From contig NZ_NXLU01000001.1 in the NCBI RefSeq assembly GCF_003364215.1, forward strand, positions 248,001 to 312,000: a stretch of 64,000 nucleotides of DNA, written 5' to 3'. Numbering within the stretch: position 1 is the first letter of the stretch; every line of letters begins with the position of its first letter. Source of the stretch: Helicobacter cholecystus (GTDB lineage: Bacteria > Campylobacterota > Campylobacteria > Campylobacterales > Helicobacteraceae). This document shows positions 16,899-26,341 of this stretch, piece after piece. The notes beneath the pieces are model-generated. The model was not told the DNA's origin. It worked only from the letters and a program-made list of their open reading frames with translations, and did no database searches. The position numbers were made by a program, and so were the translations under genes.

Positions 16899-17768
16899 TT
16901 ATAGCTCCTTTTGTAATAGTTCAATAAGCTCTGGTGAGAATGAACTCACACTTGGCATAACAATATTAGCTTTAAGGTAAAGATCACCTTTAACTCCACT
17001 TTTTCTATTCATTGCTCCAAGTTCCTTGAGACGAAATTTTTGAGCATTTTTAACCCCTTGAGGGATTTTGAGTTTAACATCTTTATAGAGAGTTTGCACC
17101 TCTATGCTACCACCAAAAAGTGCAGTCTTGAGTGGAATATCAATAGTTTTTATCAAATTATCCCCATCTCGCTCATAATTCTCATCATTTGCAACTCTAA
17201 CTTTAAGGAGCAAATCCCCATTATATCCTCCACTACTTCTCCCCTTTCCCTTAAGCCGAATGGTTTCAGCATCTTTAATTCCTGCTGGGATTTTAATATC
17301 AAAATTATTATAATGGTACTTTCCTCCTAAAATTGCTGTAGAGAAAGGAATAGTGATACTGTCTTGTAGGTCTAAATTTGGAGAACCAAACCCACCAAAT
17401 CCTCCTCCAAACCCTTCAAACCCACTAAATCCCCCTCTTCCCCCTCTTGAACTAAATCCCCCACCACTGCCAAAAATTTGAGAGAGAATATCATCAAGAT
17501 TTACTCCATTAGCTCCCGCTCCACGTGTGAAATCACTAAAATTTTGCCCCCCAAACATTCCATCACCAAATTGATCGTATTGAGCTTTTTTACTTTCATC
17601 ACTTAGGATTTCATAAGCTGCATTAATTTCTTTAAATTTTTCCTCTGCTCCAGATTCTTTATTGATATCAGGGTGGTATTTTCTGGCAAGACGACGGTAT
17701 GCTTTTTTGATTTCATCCATACTTGCATTTTCACTAACTTCTAGTGTGCTATAAAGACTTTTTGCCAT
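16899..17768 (-). CDS. cbpA: CbpA, DnaJ-family co-chaperone
   Basis: 289-residue J-domain protein. The J domain occupies residues 1-70 with the HPD motif in [10 protein letters not shown], followed by a Gly/Phe-rich linker ([17 protein letters not shown]) and two beta-sandwich client-binding domains. It lacks the four CxxCxGxG zinc repeats of DnaJ, which places it in the CbpA class. It stimulates DnaK and is first in the operon with hspR and rarA. Confidence 0.92.
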   Translation of the reverse strand: MAKSLYSTLEVSENASMDEIKKAYRRLARKYHPDINKESGAEEKFKEINAAYEILSDESKKAQYDQFGDGMFGGQNFSDFTRGAGANGVNLDDILSQIFGSGGGFSSRGGRGGFSGFEGFGGGFGGFGSPNLDLQDSITIPFSTAILGGKYHYNNFDIKIPAGIKDAETIRLKGKGRSSGGYNGDLLLKVRVANDENYERDGDNLIKTIDIPLKTALFGGSIEVQTLYKDVKLKIPQGVKNAQKFRLKELGAMNRKSGVKGDLYLKANIVMPSVSSFSPELIELLQKEL

Positions 17769-17837
17769 TTTTAAACTCCTAAAACTTGAAAGATTTGTTG
17801 GTTATTTTAGAAAATATTCCATACTATTTAAGTGTTA

Positions 17838-17884
17838 TTCTATCATAAAGCTTTATTCATATACACTAAAGTTTTATGATAGAA
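17838..17884. repeat. long inverted repeat upstream of cbpA
   Basis: Arms TTCTATCATAAAGCTTT (17838-17854) and AAAGTTTTATGATAGAA (17868-17884) match at 16 of 17 positions around a 13-base centre. It lies 70-116 bases upstream of the cbpA ATG. No T run follows on either strand, so a terminator for tRNA-Val is unlikely. It could be an operator, or a leader hairpin if transcription starts upstream of it. Confidence 0.8.
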
Positions 17885-17885
17885 A

Positions 17886-17913
17886 GATTGAAGAGAATTC
17901 AAGAATATTCAAG
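17886..17913 (-). promoter_or_regulatory. possible HspR (HAIR-like) operator
   Basis: The segment carries several TTGAA/TTCAA half sites, for example TTGAAGAGAATTCAA and ATATTCAAG. These resemble degenerate forms of the HspR element CTTGAGT-N7-ACTCAAG. The position upstream of cbpA-hspR fits autoregulation. The spacing does not match the consensus exactly, so this is a weak call. Confidence 0.35.
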
Positions 17914-17970
17914 ATAAAAGATAGATAATAATATGAGATTGTAAAAAATAAATAAAGAGAGGGAAAATTA

Positions 17971-18046
17971 TGGTGGCCACGATTGGACTCGAACCAACGA
18001 CCACTACCATGTCAAGGTAGTGCTCTACCAACTGAGCTACGCGACC
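17971..18046 (-). tRNA. tRNA-Val (anticodon GAC)
   Basis: Read on the minus strand: acceptor GGTCGCG pairs with CGTGGCC, the anticodon stem CTACC/GGTAG surrounds TTGACAT with anticodon GAC, the T-arm has GGTTCGAGT, and the CCA is encoded at 17971-17973. A TATAAT box (18059-18064, minus) lies just upstream. Confidence 0.95.
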
Positions 18047-18058
18047 AAGAAGAGCATA

Positions 18059-18064
18059 ATTATA
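18059..18064 (-). promoter_or_regulatory. -10 box of tRNA-Val
   Basis: Minus-strand TATAAT about a dozen bases before the tRNA-Val 5' end, a normal distance for a stable-RNA promoter. No convincing -35 was seen. Confidence 0.55.
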
Positions 18065-18165
18065 CGTAAAAATCCCTCAGTTATGAGAACAAATTTACAA
18101 TTTTAAAGAATATAAAAAGATTTTATATTAAGTCACAAAATATTTATTTCTTTAATAAGCGAGAG

Positions 18166-18171
18166 TATAAT
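18166..18171 (+). promoter_or_regulatory. -10 box of the dihaem cytochrome c gene
   Basis: TATAAT at 18166-18171 lies 23 bases before the ATG at 18194, with AAGGAGA as ribosome binding site between them. The leader would therefore be very short. Confidence 0.55.
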
Positions 18172-18193
18172 CAAAATAAAATACAAGGAGAAT

Positions 18194-19225
18194 ATGATGA
18201 GGAAACTATTTAGTATTGTGTTTATAAGCATTCTTTGTTTAGGTGCAAAAGATTATAAGGTTGGAGATAGTTTAAGTGATGTTGAGGGTGTAGAGTTTTT
18301 CAAAAACTATGCTAAACGTCCTGTTCAGAAATGGCCGACAAAAAACTTAAGCATAGATGATGTGCCTAAGGGTAAAGAGGGAGATTTAATCCGTTATGGG
18401 ATTGAGATCCTCTCTAATACAGAAGGGGTAGTTGGTCCCAAGAGTAAATTAAAAATGACAAATAATGAAGTCAATTGCAAGGCTTGCCATATGGAAGATG
18501 ATAATGGTCTTCCTGGAACAAAAAAATATGTGCTTCCTTTGATTAATGCAATTAATAATTACCCCAAGCTTGATATTGAAACAATGAAAATTATTTCTTT
18601 GCAAGATCGTATCCGTGGTATGGGGGGTACTGATACACATAAATTTCCAGATGATTCTAAAGAGATGCAGGCCATTATCGCTTATTTTCAATGGCTTAAG
18701 AAGGCTTATGAAATTAAAGATGGTGTCAGACTTGAAGGAACTTATCTTGCAGAAATGAAATTTCCTAATCAAGCAGCAAGTCCGGTTAGGGGGAAAGAGC
18801 TCTATGGACAAAAATGCTCATTTTGCCATGGAGAAGATGGAAAAGGTGTTTTAAATGAGGATTATGCACAAGGGGGAGGCCATATGTACCCTTCATTGCT
18901 CATTTGGCCAGATGGAGGGCATATGGCAATGATTCCAGTTTTGGCAAGATTTTTAAGATCTGCAATGCCACTTGGCGCAAGTGCAGATCATCCTGAACTT
19001 ACACCTTTAGAAGCAATTGATTTAGCTGCTTATCTTAATACTGGATTTTTACGTATGCCTATGATGAGTACAGAAAATAGGGCAGGATTGGATAAGGCCT
19101 ATAGCAAATCCCCATCTCTTAAGCCAGAGTATTTTTCTTCTCCACAACAGCAATTAAATCCACAAGAGTATCTCAAGGCCAAATATGGTCCTTGGAAAAA
19201 TCCTAATTATTTTCCAGGGGAGTAA
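18194..19225 (+). CDS. TsdA-like dihaem cytochrome c
   Basis: 343-residue periplasmic protein with a Sec signal peptide (residues 1-18) and two haem c sites, NCKACH (95-99) and CSFCH (208-212). The layout matches TsdA thiosulfate dehydrogenase/tetrathionate reductase: FPDDSKEMQAIIAYFQWL after the first haem and YPSLLIWPDGG...RFLRSAMPLG with distal Met ligands after the second. The usual RI..C..RS.NG segment is replaced by RIRGMGGTDTHKF, so substrate may differ. Electron transfer to or from thiosulfate/tetrathionate is a family inference. It overlaps tail-to-tail with the helicase gene by 23 bases. Confidence 0.7.
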   Translation: MMRKLFSIVFISILCLGAKDYKVGDSLSDVEGVEFFKNYAKRPVQKWPTKNLSIDDVPKGKEGDLIRYGIEILSNTEGVVGPKSKLKMTNNEVNCKACHMEDDNGLPGTKKYVLPLINAINNYPKLDIETMKIISLQDRIRGMGGTDTHKFPDDSKEMQAIIAYFQWLKKAYEIKDGVRLEGTYLAEMKFPNQAASPVRGKELYGQKCSFCHGEDGKGVLNEDYAQGGGHMYPSLLIWPDGGHMAMIPVLARFLRSAMPLGASADHPELTPLEAIDLAAYLNTGFLRMPMMSTENRAGLDKAYSKSPSLKPEYFSSPQQQLNPQEYLKAKYGPWKNPNYFPGE

Positions 19226-21251
19226 TTCTCCCCTTGATCATTCCTGCTTCATAGAGGAAAATAGAGGGGGTATATTCAATATCTTTAATTGCATCTTTTT
19301 TGGCATAACTTAGATAAAGTTTCTCTTTTGCCCGTGTTACTGCCACATAAAAAAGCCTTCTTTCCTCATCTAAACTCCCCCCTTTACTCATAAGTTTAGT
19401 ATTGGGGAAACGTCCATCCATAAGATCAATCACATACACTTCTTCAAATTCTAGTCCCTTGCTTGCATGAATGGAAAGAAGATTGACCCCGCTCCCCTCA
19501 CTTGCTTCAGCTCCTCCTAAAATCATAGCATTAAGGAATCTTCCCAAGTTTTCATAGGGGGTGCTTAAGTTTTTAAGAAGTTCAATTTTACGATAGATTC
19601 GTTCCAAAGCCTCATTTTTACGATTTTCATCAAAGCTTCCATCTTTGTTTTTTGAACGCTCTTTGGCCAAGGTTTGGATAATTTCTTTAAAAAAAGTGCT
19701 TGTGCTGATTGCATCAATAAGTTTTGTAGGGTTTTTAAGCATTTTGGATTGTTTAAATAAGATGTAGAATTCATTAAGAAATTTACATCCTTCAATATTG
19801 AGCTTGGGATGTTCTAAAATGGGATGTGAAGCAAATTCTTTGCTTAAAGCAAAATCAAATCTTGCACGATTTTCTAGCATAAAGAGATCATCAAAAAGTC
19901 CGGCCTGACTCTGTTTGGCTTTAGGGGTATAGGGAGGTCTATCATTAGGAGAAAGCAAACCTTGAATAATATTACCCTCTCCTAAAACTGCAAGGCCTTC
20001 ATAAATATCTTTAGCAATCGAGTTTCCTATTCCCTTGCCATAACTGAGCGCGTGAATGTAGGCCATCATATCCTTAGGATTAAAAAAACATGAGAGCAAA
20101 TCGAGTAAAAGCACAATTTCCTTACTCTCAAAAAAACTACTCCCCCCTTTACGTTTAGAATTTACTCCCATTTCCCTTAGACTTGCCTCAATCCCATCGG
20201 CACTTGAATTGTTGCGAAAAATAATGGCAATATCTGAATAATTACATCTTCCCATAGCAATTTTTTTGGCAATACCCTGATATTGTTCAAAAAGCTCATT
20301 GTATTCTAAAAGTTTGGGTTCTTGAGCTTCTCCTTGTTTAAAGACCTCTAGATTCTTAGGATAGATTCTTTGATTTTTACTGATAACACGATTAGCTAAA
20401 TCAAGTATAGCAGCAGTGGAGCGGTAGTTTTTGACAAGAGTAAAAACTTGTGCGCTAGGATAGGTTTGAGTAAAGTTGGCAATAATGGAAATATCCGCAC
20501 CATTAAAGGCATAAATACTTTGATCATAATCCCCTACACAAAAGAGACTTTGAGGCTTTAGGGCATGGAGAATAGATTCTTGGAGAGGATTTGTATCTTG
20601 ATATTCATCGCATAAAATCTCAGCATAAGGGCATTGGGAATGGCTGGTAAGCTTGCACATTTCTTCTTTATAAAGCAGGAGCAAGTCATTATAGTCCACA
20701 TAGTGATACTCTCTTTTGAGTGCATTAAATTCTTCAAAAATTCCCTCATAAATAGGGAGATATACAAGTTGTGCAGGAGTTTTTTTTTCTAAATAGTGTT
20801 CAAAACTTTCTTGAGAAGAGTTTAAAAACAGAGAGTAGAGATCATAGAGGTATTGAGAGGAGTAGGGCGTAGGATCTTTTTGCAAGAATGTCCGACGCTC
20901 ATAGATGCTTTTAAAAAGGATTTTGAGTTCCCGGGGTTGCTTAAGAAGAACAGAAAAATGCTCTTTAAGGTAACGATAGGCTACGGAATGAAATGTCCCT
21001 GCTTCAATATTTTGGGCCACTTCTTTACCAAAATATTTTCCTACGCGCTCAATCATTTCATTGCTTGCTTTATTGGTAAAAGTTAAAAGTAAGATTTCAT
21101 TAGGTTTAATCCCAATAGAAAGTAAGTGTGCAATACGTCCAACAATTGTAGAAGTTTTACCTGTTCCTGCTGAGGCAATGATAAGGTTATGTCCCAGTAA
21201 AGCAGTAGCAGCTTGCTTTTGTTCGGGATTAAGATTAGATAATGGCATCAA
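19203..21251 (-). CDS. UvrD/Rep-family ATP-dependent DNA helicase
   Basis: 682-residue superfamily 1A helicase. Motif I is ASAGTGKTS (26-34), motif II contains LCDEYQDTN, motif III is GDYDQSIYAFNGAD, and motifs V/VI appear as LLSIHASKGLEFEEVYV and EERRLFYVAVTRAKE. Such 3'-5' helicases act in repair and replication restart. H. pylori has a homologue annotated rep. The gene is monocistronic, convergent with the cytochrome gene and divergent from valS. Choice between uvrD, pcrA and rep naming is not supported. Confidence 0.88.
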   Translation of the reverse strand: MMPLSNLNPEQKQAATALLGHNLIIASAGTGKTSTIVGRIAHLLSIGIKPNEILLLTFTNKASNEMIERVGKYFGKEVAQNIEAGTFHSVAYRYLKEHFSVLLKQPRELKILFKSIYERRTFLQKDPTPYSSQYLYDLYSLFLNSSQESFEHYLEKKTPAQLVYLPIYEGIFEEFNALKREYHYVDYNDLLLLYKEEMCKLTSHSQCPYAEILCDEYQDTNPLQESILHALKPQSLFCVGDYDQSIYAFNGADISIIANFTQTYPSAQVFTLVKNYRSTAAILDLANRVISKNQRIYPKNLEVFKQGEAQEPKLLEYNELFEQYQGIAKKIAMGRCNYSDIAIIFRNNSSADGIEASLREMGVNSKRKGGSSFFESKEIVLLLDLLSCFFNPKDMMAYIHALSYGKGIGNSIAKDIYEGLAVLGEGNIIQGLLSPNDRPPYTPKAKQSQAGLFDDLFMLENRARFDFALSKEFASHPILEHPKLNIEGCKFLNEFYILFKQSKMLKNPTKLIDAISTSTFFKEIIQTLAKERSKNKDGSFDENRKNEALERIYRKIELLKNLSTPYENLGRFLNAMILGGAEASEGSGVNLLSIHASKGLEFEEVYVIDLMDGRFPNTKLMSKGGSLDEERRLFYVAVTRAKEKLYLSYAKKDAIKDIEYTPSIFLYEAGMIKGRITPLENN

Positions 21252-21301
21252 ATTTCCTAGTTTATTAATTCTGGAGGGACAGCTTTGTCTTTGTCAAGTG
21301 A

Positions 21302-21307
21302 TATAAT
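21302..21307 (+). promoter_or_regulatory. -10 box of valS
   Basis: TATAAT preceded by GTGA, 34 bases before the valS ATG. It lies in the short divergent gap between the helicase and valS genes. Confidence 0.5.
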
Positions 21308-21340
21308 TTTACAAAAAAGCTACTTTAAGGAAGTTAAAAA

Positions 21341-23959
21341 ATGAAAACTTATAATCCCCAAGAAATTGAGCAAACTATTTATCAAATTACTAAAAATAGG
21401 GGATATTTTGAAATAGAAGGGAATGCAAAAATTGCCCAAGAGGGAAAAAATTTTGCCATCATGATGCCACCACCCAATGTTACGGGAGTCCTTCATATTG
21501 GACATGCCCTCACCTTTACTCTCCAAGATATCATCACACGTTATAAAAGAATGGATGGCTATCGCACACTTTACCAGCCTGGAATGGATCATGCAGGGAT
21601 TGCTACCCAAAATGTAGTAGAAAAACAACTTCTTGCTCAGGGAATTAAAAAGGAAGATTTGGGGAGAGAAAAATTTATTGAAAAAGTATGGGAGTGGAAA
21701 GAGAAGAGTGGAGGAATGATTCTCTCTCAAATGGAGCATTTAGGGATTACCCCTGCGTGGAGTAGAACACGATTTACAATGGATGAGGGGCTTAAGAGTG
21801 CAGTTAAGCTTGCTTTTAAATCTTGGTATGAACAGGGGCTTATTTATCAGGGAAATTATATGATTAATTGGTGCACACATGATGGGGCTCTCTCAGATAT
21901 TGAAGTAGAGTATGAAGAAAATACCACAAAGCTTTATCATCTCAAATATCCTATTAAAGATAGTTCTGAATTTATTATTGTTGCAACAACTCGACCTGAA
22001 ACATTCTTTGGTGACAGTGCGGTGATGATTAATCCCAATGATGCGCGTTATGCTCATTTACTAGGAAAAAGTGTTGTTTTGCCATTGCTTAATCGTGAAA
22101 TTCCAATTATTGCTGATGAAGCAGTAGACATGGAGTTTGCAACAGGTTGTGTGAAAGTCACTCCTGCTCATGATGTCAATGATTATGAGGTGGGCAAACG
22201 TCATAATCTTGAATTTATCACCATTTTTGATAAAAATGGAATCTTGAATGAATATGCTGGGGAGTTTAGGGGAATGGAGAGGCTTGAGGCAAGAGATGTG
22301 ATTGTGCAAAAGCTTCAAGAAGGGGGATTTGTAGAGAAGATTGAGGATTATAAAAATCAAGTTGGTAAATGTTATCGGTGTGGAAATATTGTTGAGCCCT
22401 ATATTTCTAAGCAGTGGTTTGTTTCTCCAAAAGTTGCTCGTGGAGCTATAGAGGCAGTGGATAGAGGTGAGAGTAAATTTTTTCCAGCACAATGGAAGAA
22501 TAATTATGATGCATGGATGAGGGAATTACGTCCGTGGTGTATCTCTCGTCAGCTTTGGTGGGGGCATCAAATCCCTGTATTTTATTGTGAATGCACAGAG
22601 CAATTTGTCGCTCTTGAAGACAAACCAACTTGTCCAAAATGTGGAAGTTCTAAGGTTGTTCAAGATCCTGATGTGCTTGATACCTGGTTTAGCTCAGGGC
22701 TTTGGGCATTTAGTACTCTTGGTTGGGGTAATGGCAGGTGGGGAGAAGGAGAGAAATGGAGAGAGAGTGATTTAAAAGATTTTTACCCAAACTCTCTACT
22801 GATTACAGGGTTTGATATTCTCTTCTTTTGGGTAGCTAGGATGCTTTTAAGTGGTGAATCTGTTTTTAAAGAAGTGCCCTTTAAAGATATTTATTTGCAT
22901 GCACTTGTCAGAGATGAACATGGGCAAAAAATGAGTAAGAGCAAGGGCAATGTCATTGACCCCCTTGAAAAAATCAAGACCCATGGAGCTGATGCCCTAA
23001 GATTTACTCTTGCATCCCTTTGTGCACAAGGAAGAGATATCAAACTTTCTGAAAAAGAATTAGATCTCTCTAAAAACTTTGCAAATAAGCTTTTTAATGC
23101 AAATAATTTCTTGATGATGTATTTGGATCAAACAGGCAAAGAGAGGTTTGAAGAGCTGGAGAGTTTTAGCACACCTTTAGGGATTTATTTAAACTCAAGA
23201 CTTCAACACACGATTAAAGAATTTAGAGATGCACTTGAGAATTATCGCTTTAATGATGGGGCAAGTGTGCTTTACCGCTTTTTATGGGGAGAGTTTTGTG
23301 ACTGGGGAATTGAGTTGGCTAAGGCAAGCAAAGAGAGTATTAGAGAGTTGGGAAGTATTTTTATCACCTCTATGAAACTTTTGCACCCTTATATGCCATT
23401 TTTAAGCGAATATCTCTATCATAAGCTTTTGGGCACAAGTTTGGAGAATGAGGAGAGTATTATGATTGCCCCATTCCCACATGCAAAACAAAGAGATGAA
23501 AACATAGAAAAAGAATTTACTTTAATTAAAGATGCAATTACTTCCATTAGACGATTAAAAATCTTGCTTGAGTTAGGAAATCAAAGTATTCATAGCATAG
23601 CAATCAAGGCTCAAAGTCAAAATCAAGAGCTATTTAAAACTTTCGTCACAAAGCTTGCAAAAGTTGAAGTTTGTGAATTTGTGCAGAGTAAACCTCAAAA
23701 TAGTATTGGGGATGTGGGAGAGAGCTGTGAGTGTTTTCTTTCACTTGAAAATATTGATTTAAGTGGGATAAAAAAACGCTTAGAAAATCAAAAAACAAAG
23801 TTAGAATCTGAAGTGATGAAACTCAGTGCAATATTAGGAAATGAAAATTTTGTTAAAAATGCTCCTCAAACTGTGATTAAAACTCATCAAGAGGGATTAA
23901 AAAATGCACAAGAAAAGCTAGAAAAAGTGCTTTGTGAACTTGAGACACTTAAAGGATAG
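21341..23959 (+). CDS. valS: valyl-tRNA synthetase
   Basis: 872-residue class I synthetase. The HIGH motif is in NVTGVLHIGHALTF, KMSKS in GQKMSKSKGNVIDP. The editing domain lies between them (ATTRPETFFGDSAV). The C-terminal coiled-coil arm that grips tRNA is visible in the last 70 residues (IKKRLENQKTKLESEVMKL). An AAGGAAG ribosome binding site precedes the ATG. It is followed three bases later by the rhodanese-fold lipoprotein gene. Confidence 0.97.
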   Translation: MKTYNPQEIEQTIYQITKNRGYFEIEGNAKIAQEGKNFAIMMPPPNVTGVLHIGHALTFTLQDIITRYKRMDGYRTLYQPGMDHAGIATQNVVEKQLLAQGIKKEDLGREKFIEKVWEWKEKSGGMILSQMEHLGITPAWSRTRFTMDEGLKSAVKLAFKSWYEQGLIYQGNYMINWCTHDGALSDIEVEYEENTTKLYHLKYPIKDSSEFIIVATTRPETFFGDSAVMINPNDARYAHLLGKSVVLPLLNREIPIIADEAVDMEFATGCVKVTPAHDVNDYEVGKRHNLEFITIFDKNGILNEYAGEFRGMERLEARDVIVQKLQEGGFVEKIEDYKNQVGKCYRCGNIVEPYISKQWFVSPKVARGAIEAVDRGESKFFPAQWKNNYDAWMRELRPWCISRQLWWGHQIPVFYCECTEQFVALEDKPTCPKCGSSKVVQDPDVLDTWFSSGLWAFSTLGWGNGRWGEGEKWRESDLKDFYPNSLLITGFDILFFWVARMLLSGESVFKEVPFKDIYLHALVRDEHGQKMSKSKGNVIDPLEKIKTHGADALRFTLASLCAQGRDIKLSEKELDLSKNFANKLFNANNFLMMYLDQTGKERFEELESFSTPLGIYLNSRLQHTIKEFRDALENYRFNDGASVLYRFLWGEFCDWGIELAKASKESIRELGSIFITSMKLLHPYMPFLSEYLYHKLLGTSLENEESIMIAPFPHAKQRDENIEKEFTLIKDAITSIRRLKILLELGNQSIHSIAIKAQSQNQELFKTFVTKLAKVEVCEFVQSKPQNSIGDVGESCECFLSLENIDLSGIKKRLENQKTKLESEVMKLSAILGNENFVKNAPQTVIKTHQEGLKNAQEKLEKVLCELETLKG

Positions 23960-23962
23960 ATT

Positions 23963-24559
23963 ATGAAAAAAACTCTTTTTGCTTTGTTTATTTCTTTTTT
24001 AATTCTTGGAGGTTGTGGGGAGAAAAAAAAGGATACTGGTGTGAGCATTGATGCAGTTATAGAAAAGCTTCAGGTTGGAGAAAAGCCTAATGCTCCTCAA
24101 GCACTCATTGATGATGCAGAAATTATGATTAATCGTGCAGATATAGGACATTACTCCCTTATTACACCCAAAGAGTTAAAAAAGCTTATGGATTTAAATT
24201 CTGCTTTCTCAATTTTAAGTGTTTCTCCAAAGGGAGAGTATTTACTAGGAATGATTCCAAAGGCCAAAAATTTTGAGATTTCTGCTTCAAATAAAAATGC
24301 TAATGGGATCTTACAATGGGATAACCAATTGGGAAGTCAAGAGCAATTTGCTGAAAAAATGGGGGGAGATAAAAGAGGAGTTGTTGTAATTTATGACAGT
24401 GGCAGTGGATCACATTATTTGAGCTCAAGTGCAGATACGGCGTGTCTTTGGGCAAAAAAGCTAGGGTTTGAGAAAGTCTACTTACTTGTAGGTGGATTTA
24501 AGGCGTGGAAAGAGCAGGGTTATCCTACAACCCTACAAGCTCCAAGTTGTTGTGAATAA
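23963..24559 (+). CDS. lipoprotein with rhodanese-like domain lacking the catalytic cysteine
   Basis: 198-residue predicted lipoprotein: signal peptide ending in the lipobox ILGGC with Cys18. Residues about 70-190 show the rhodanese fold, with the C-terminal signature LGFEKVYLLVGGFKAWKEQGYP. The active-site loop, normally YC...(G)R, reads VVIYDSGSGSHYLSS, so Asp replaces the sulfur-carrying Cys. A Cys-Cys pair occurs near the C terminus (SCCE). It is translationally close to valS. It may bind rather than transfer sulfur, or have another redox role. Unknown. Confidence 0.72.
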   Translation: MKKTLFALFISFLILGGCGEKKKDTGVSIDAVIEKLQVGEKPNAPQALIDDAEIMINRADIGHYSLITPKELKKLMDLNSAFSILSVSPKGEYLLGMIPKAKNFEISASNKNANGILQWDNQLGSQEQFAEKMGGDKRGVVVIYDSGSGSHYLSSSADTACLWAKKLGFEKVYLLVGGFKAWKEQGYPTTLQAPSCCE

Positions 24560-24588
24560 TATTTTCATCATAAGTTAAGGAGGAATAA

Positions 24589-25800
24589 ATGAAGAAAGAG
24601 ATTAAAAAGGTGGTTCTAGCTTATTCAGGCGGACTCGATACAAGTGTGATTCTTAAATGGCTTGCAGATGCTTATGGTTGTGAGGTTGTGACCTTTACTG
24701 CTGATATTGGTCAGGGTGAGGAGGTTGAGCCTGCAAGAGCAAAAGCACAATTACTGGGCATTAAGCCTTCAAATATTTTTATTGAGGACTTGAAAGAAGA
24801 GTTTGTAAGAGACTTTGTATTTCCTATGTTTAGGGCAAATACAATCTATGAGGGAGAGTATTTATTGGGGACAAGTATTGCTCGGCCTCTTATTGCTAAG
24901 CGCCTTGTAGAAATTGCCAAGGAGGTAGGGGCTGATGCAATTGCTCATGGAGCAACGGGAAAGGGGAATGATCAAGTAAGATTTGAGTTAGGGGCTTATG
25001 CACTCAACCCTTCTATAAGGGTTATTGCCCCTTGGAGAGAATGGGATCTTAATAGTAGAGAGAAACTTTTAGCTTATGCACAAAGTGCAGGGATTCCTAT
25101 TGAGAAAAAGCCCAATCAATCTCCCTACTCTATGGATGCAAATCTTTTGCATATCTCTTATGAGGGACAAATTTTAGAAGATCCAAATATTGAACCTGAA
25201 GAGAGTATGTGGAGATGGACAACCTCCCCCTTAGATGCACCTGATAGTGCAGAGGAGATTACTATTGGATTTAAGGGTGGTGATGCAGTCAGGATCAATG
25301 GAGAAGCTCTAAGTCCGGCAAGACTACTTGAAAAACTCAATATTCTAGGAGGAAAACATGGAATTGGTCGCCTTGATATTGTGGAAAATCGTTATGTGGG
25401 AATGAAATCTCGTGGATGCTATGAAACTCCTGGTGGAACAATCTTGCTTAAAGCACATCGAGCTATTGAGAGTATTACTCTTGATCGTGAGGAGGCGCAT
25501 CTTAAAGATGAATTGATGCCACGTTATGCTTCATTGATTTATAATGGCTATTGGTTTTCTCGTGAGAGAGAGGCTCTTCAAGCTTTGATTGACAAAACCC
25601 AAGAGAATGTTGAGGGTGAGGTGCGTTTGAAACTTTATAAAGGCAATGTTATTGTTGTAGGAAGAAAATCACCCAAATCTCTTTTTGATGAGGCATATTC
25701 AACCTTTGAAGAAGATAGTGTTTACAATCAAAGTGATGCACAAGGGTTTATTAAACTTAATGCTTTAAGATTTATTATTGCAGGAAAAAATCGCAAATAA
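24589..25800 (+). CDS. argG: argininosuccinate synthase
   Basis: 403-residue enzyme joining citrulline and aspartate with ATP to form argininosuccinate in arginine synthesis. The ATP-binding P-loop is [16 protein letters not shown] near the N terminus, and [14 protein letters not shown] and APWREWDL are family motifs. AAGGAGG precedes the ATG. H. pylori, as I recall, cannot make arginine, so the gene argues for another Helicobacter species. No other arg gene is adjacent. Confidence 0.96.
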   Translation: MKKEIKKVVLAYSGGLDTSVILKWLADAYGCEVVTFTADIGQGEEVEPARAKAQLLGIKPSNIFIEDLKEEFVRDFVFPMFRANTIYEGEYLLGTSIARPLIAKRLVEIAKEVGADAIAHGATGKGNDQVRFELGAYALNPSIRVIAPWREWDLNSREKLLAYAQSAGIPIEKKPNQSPYSMDANLLHISYEGQILEDPNIEPEESMWRWTTSPLDAPDSAEEITIGFKGGDAVRINGEALSPARLLEKLNILGGKHGIGRLDIVENRYVGMKSRGCYETPGGTILLKAHRAIESITLDREEAHLKDELMPRYASLIYNGYWFSREREALQALIDKTQENVEGEVRLKLYKGNVIVVGRKSPKSLFDEAYSTFEEDSVYNQSDAQGFIKLNALRFIIAGKNRK

Positions 25801-25812
25801 TATAATTTTATA

Positions 25813-25836
25813 CCCCTCTTCTCTCTTAAAGAGGGG
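25813..25836. terminator. bidirectional hairpin between argG and napF
   Basis: Inverted repeat CCCCTCTT (25813-25820) and AAGAGGGG (25829-25836) in the 73-base gap between the convergent argG and napF stops. Neither side carries a long U run, so termination is inferred from position and stem strength. Confidence 0.5.
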
Positions 25837-25873
25837 GAGTTGGCTTGAGTATTCTTCACCCAAAATTTTTCTA

Positions 25874-26341
25874 TTACAAAAGATCTTTCATCCTCTCTAT
25901 TTTAATTGCTCCATTGGGACAGCGCGAAAGACAGAGACCACAACCATTGCAAGAAATAATTTCAGGATAAAACATTCCTAGATATTTGATTTCTTTAGGA
26001 CAAACATCTTTGCAGGAGTAGCAAATTGATTTATTCCACGCTAAACAGGCATTTACAGAAATTTTCATGATCACCTGTGTTTGCTCTCTTTCTCTTTGGA
26101 ATCCTGTATGTTCCCCATTGTGCTCAAAACATATTTCTACACACTTGCCACAAAACACACATCCATTCTCTGAAAAATCAAGCGTGGGAAGGTTGTCAGG
26201 ATTAAGAGTGATAATATTTTCAGGACAATGAGCTATACAGGGTTGATCTTTACAATGAATACAGATTTCTGAAAGGGCAGAGGTTGCATAAGGCATATTT
26301 TGCAAGACCCCCTCTCTTGCAAAGCGTTTTAAAAATGTCAA
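25874..26341 (-). CDS. napF: NapF-type ferredoxin of periplasmic nitrate reductase cluster
   Basis: 155-residue cytoplasmic iron-sulfur protein with four cysteine clusters: CIHCKDQPC..CP, CVFCGKCVEIC, CYSCKDVCP and CNGCGLCLSRCP. This is the NapF pattern of polyferredoxins implicated in NapA maturation or electron supply. It is the last gene of the nap operon, one base after napB. No napL or napD follows, since argG comes next on the opposite strand. Confidence 0.88.
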   Translation of the reverse strand: MTFLKRFAREGVLQNMPYATSALSEICIHCKDQPCIAHCPENIITLNPDNLPTLDFSENGCVFCGKCVEICFEHNGEHTGFQREREQTQVIMKISVNACLAWNKSICYSCKDVCPKEIKYLGMFYPEIISCNGCGLCLSRCPNGAIKIERMKDLL

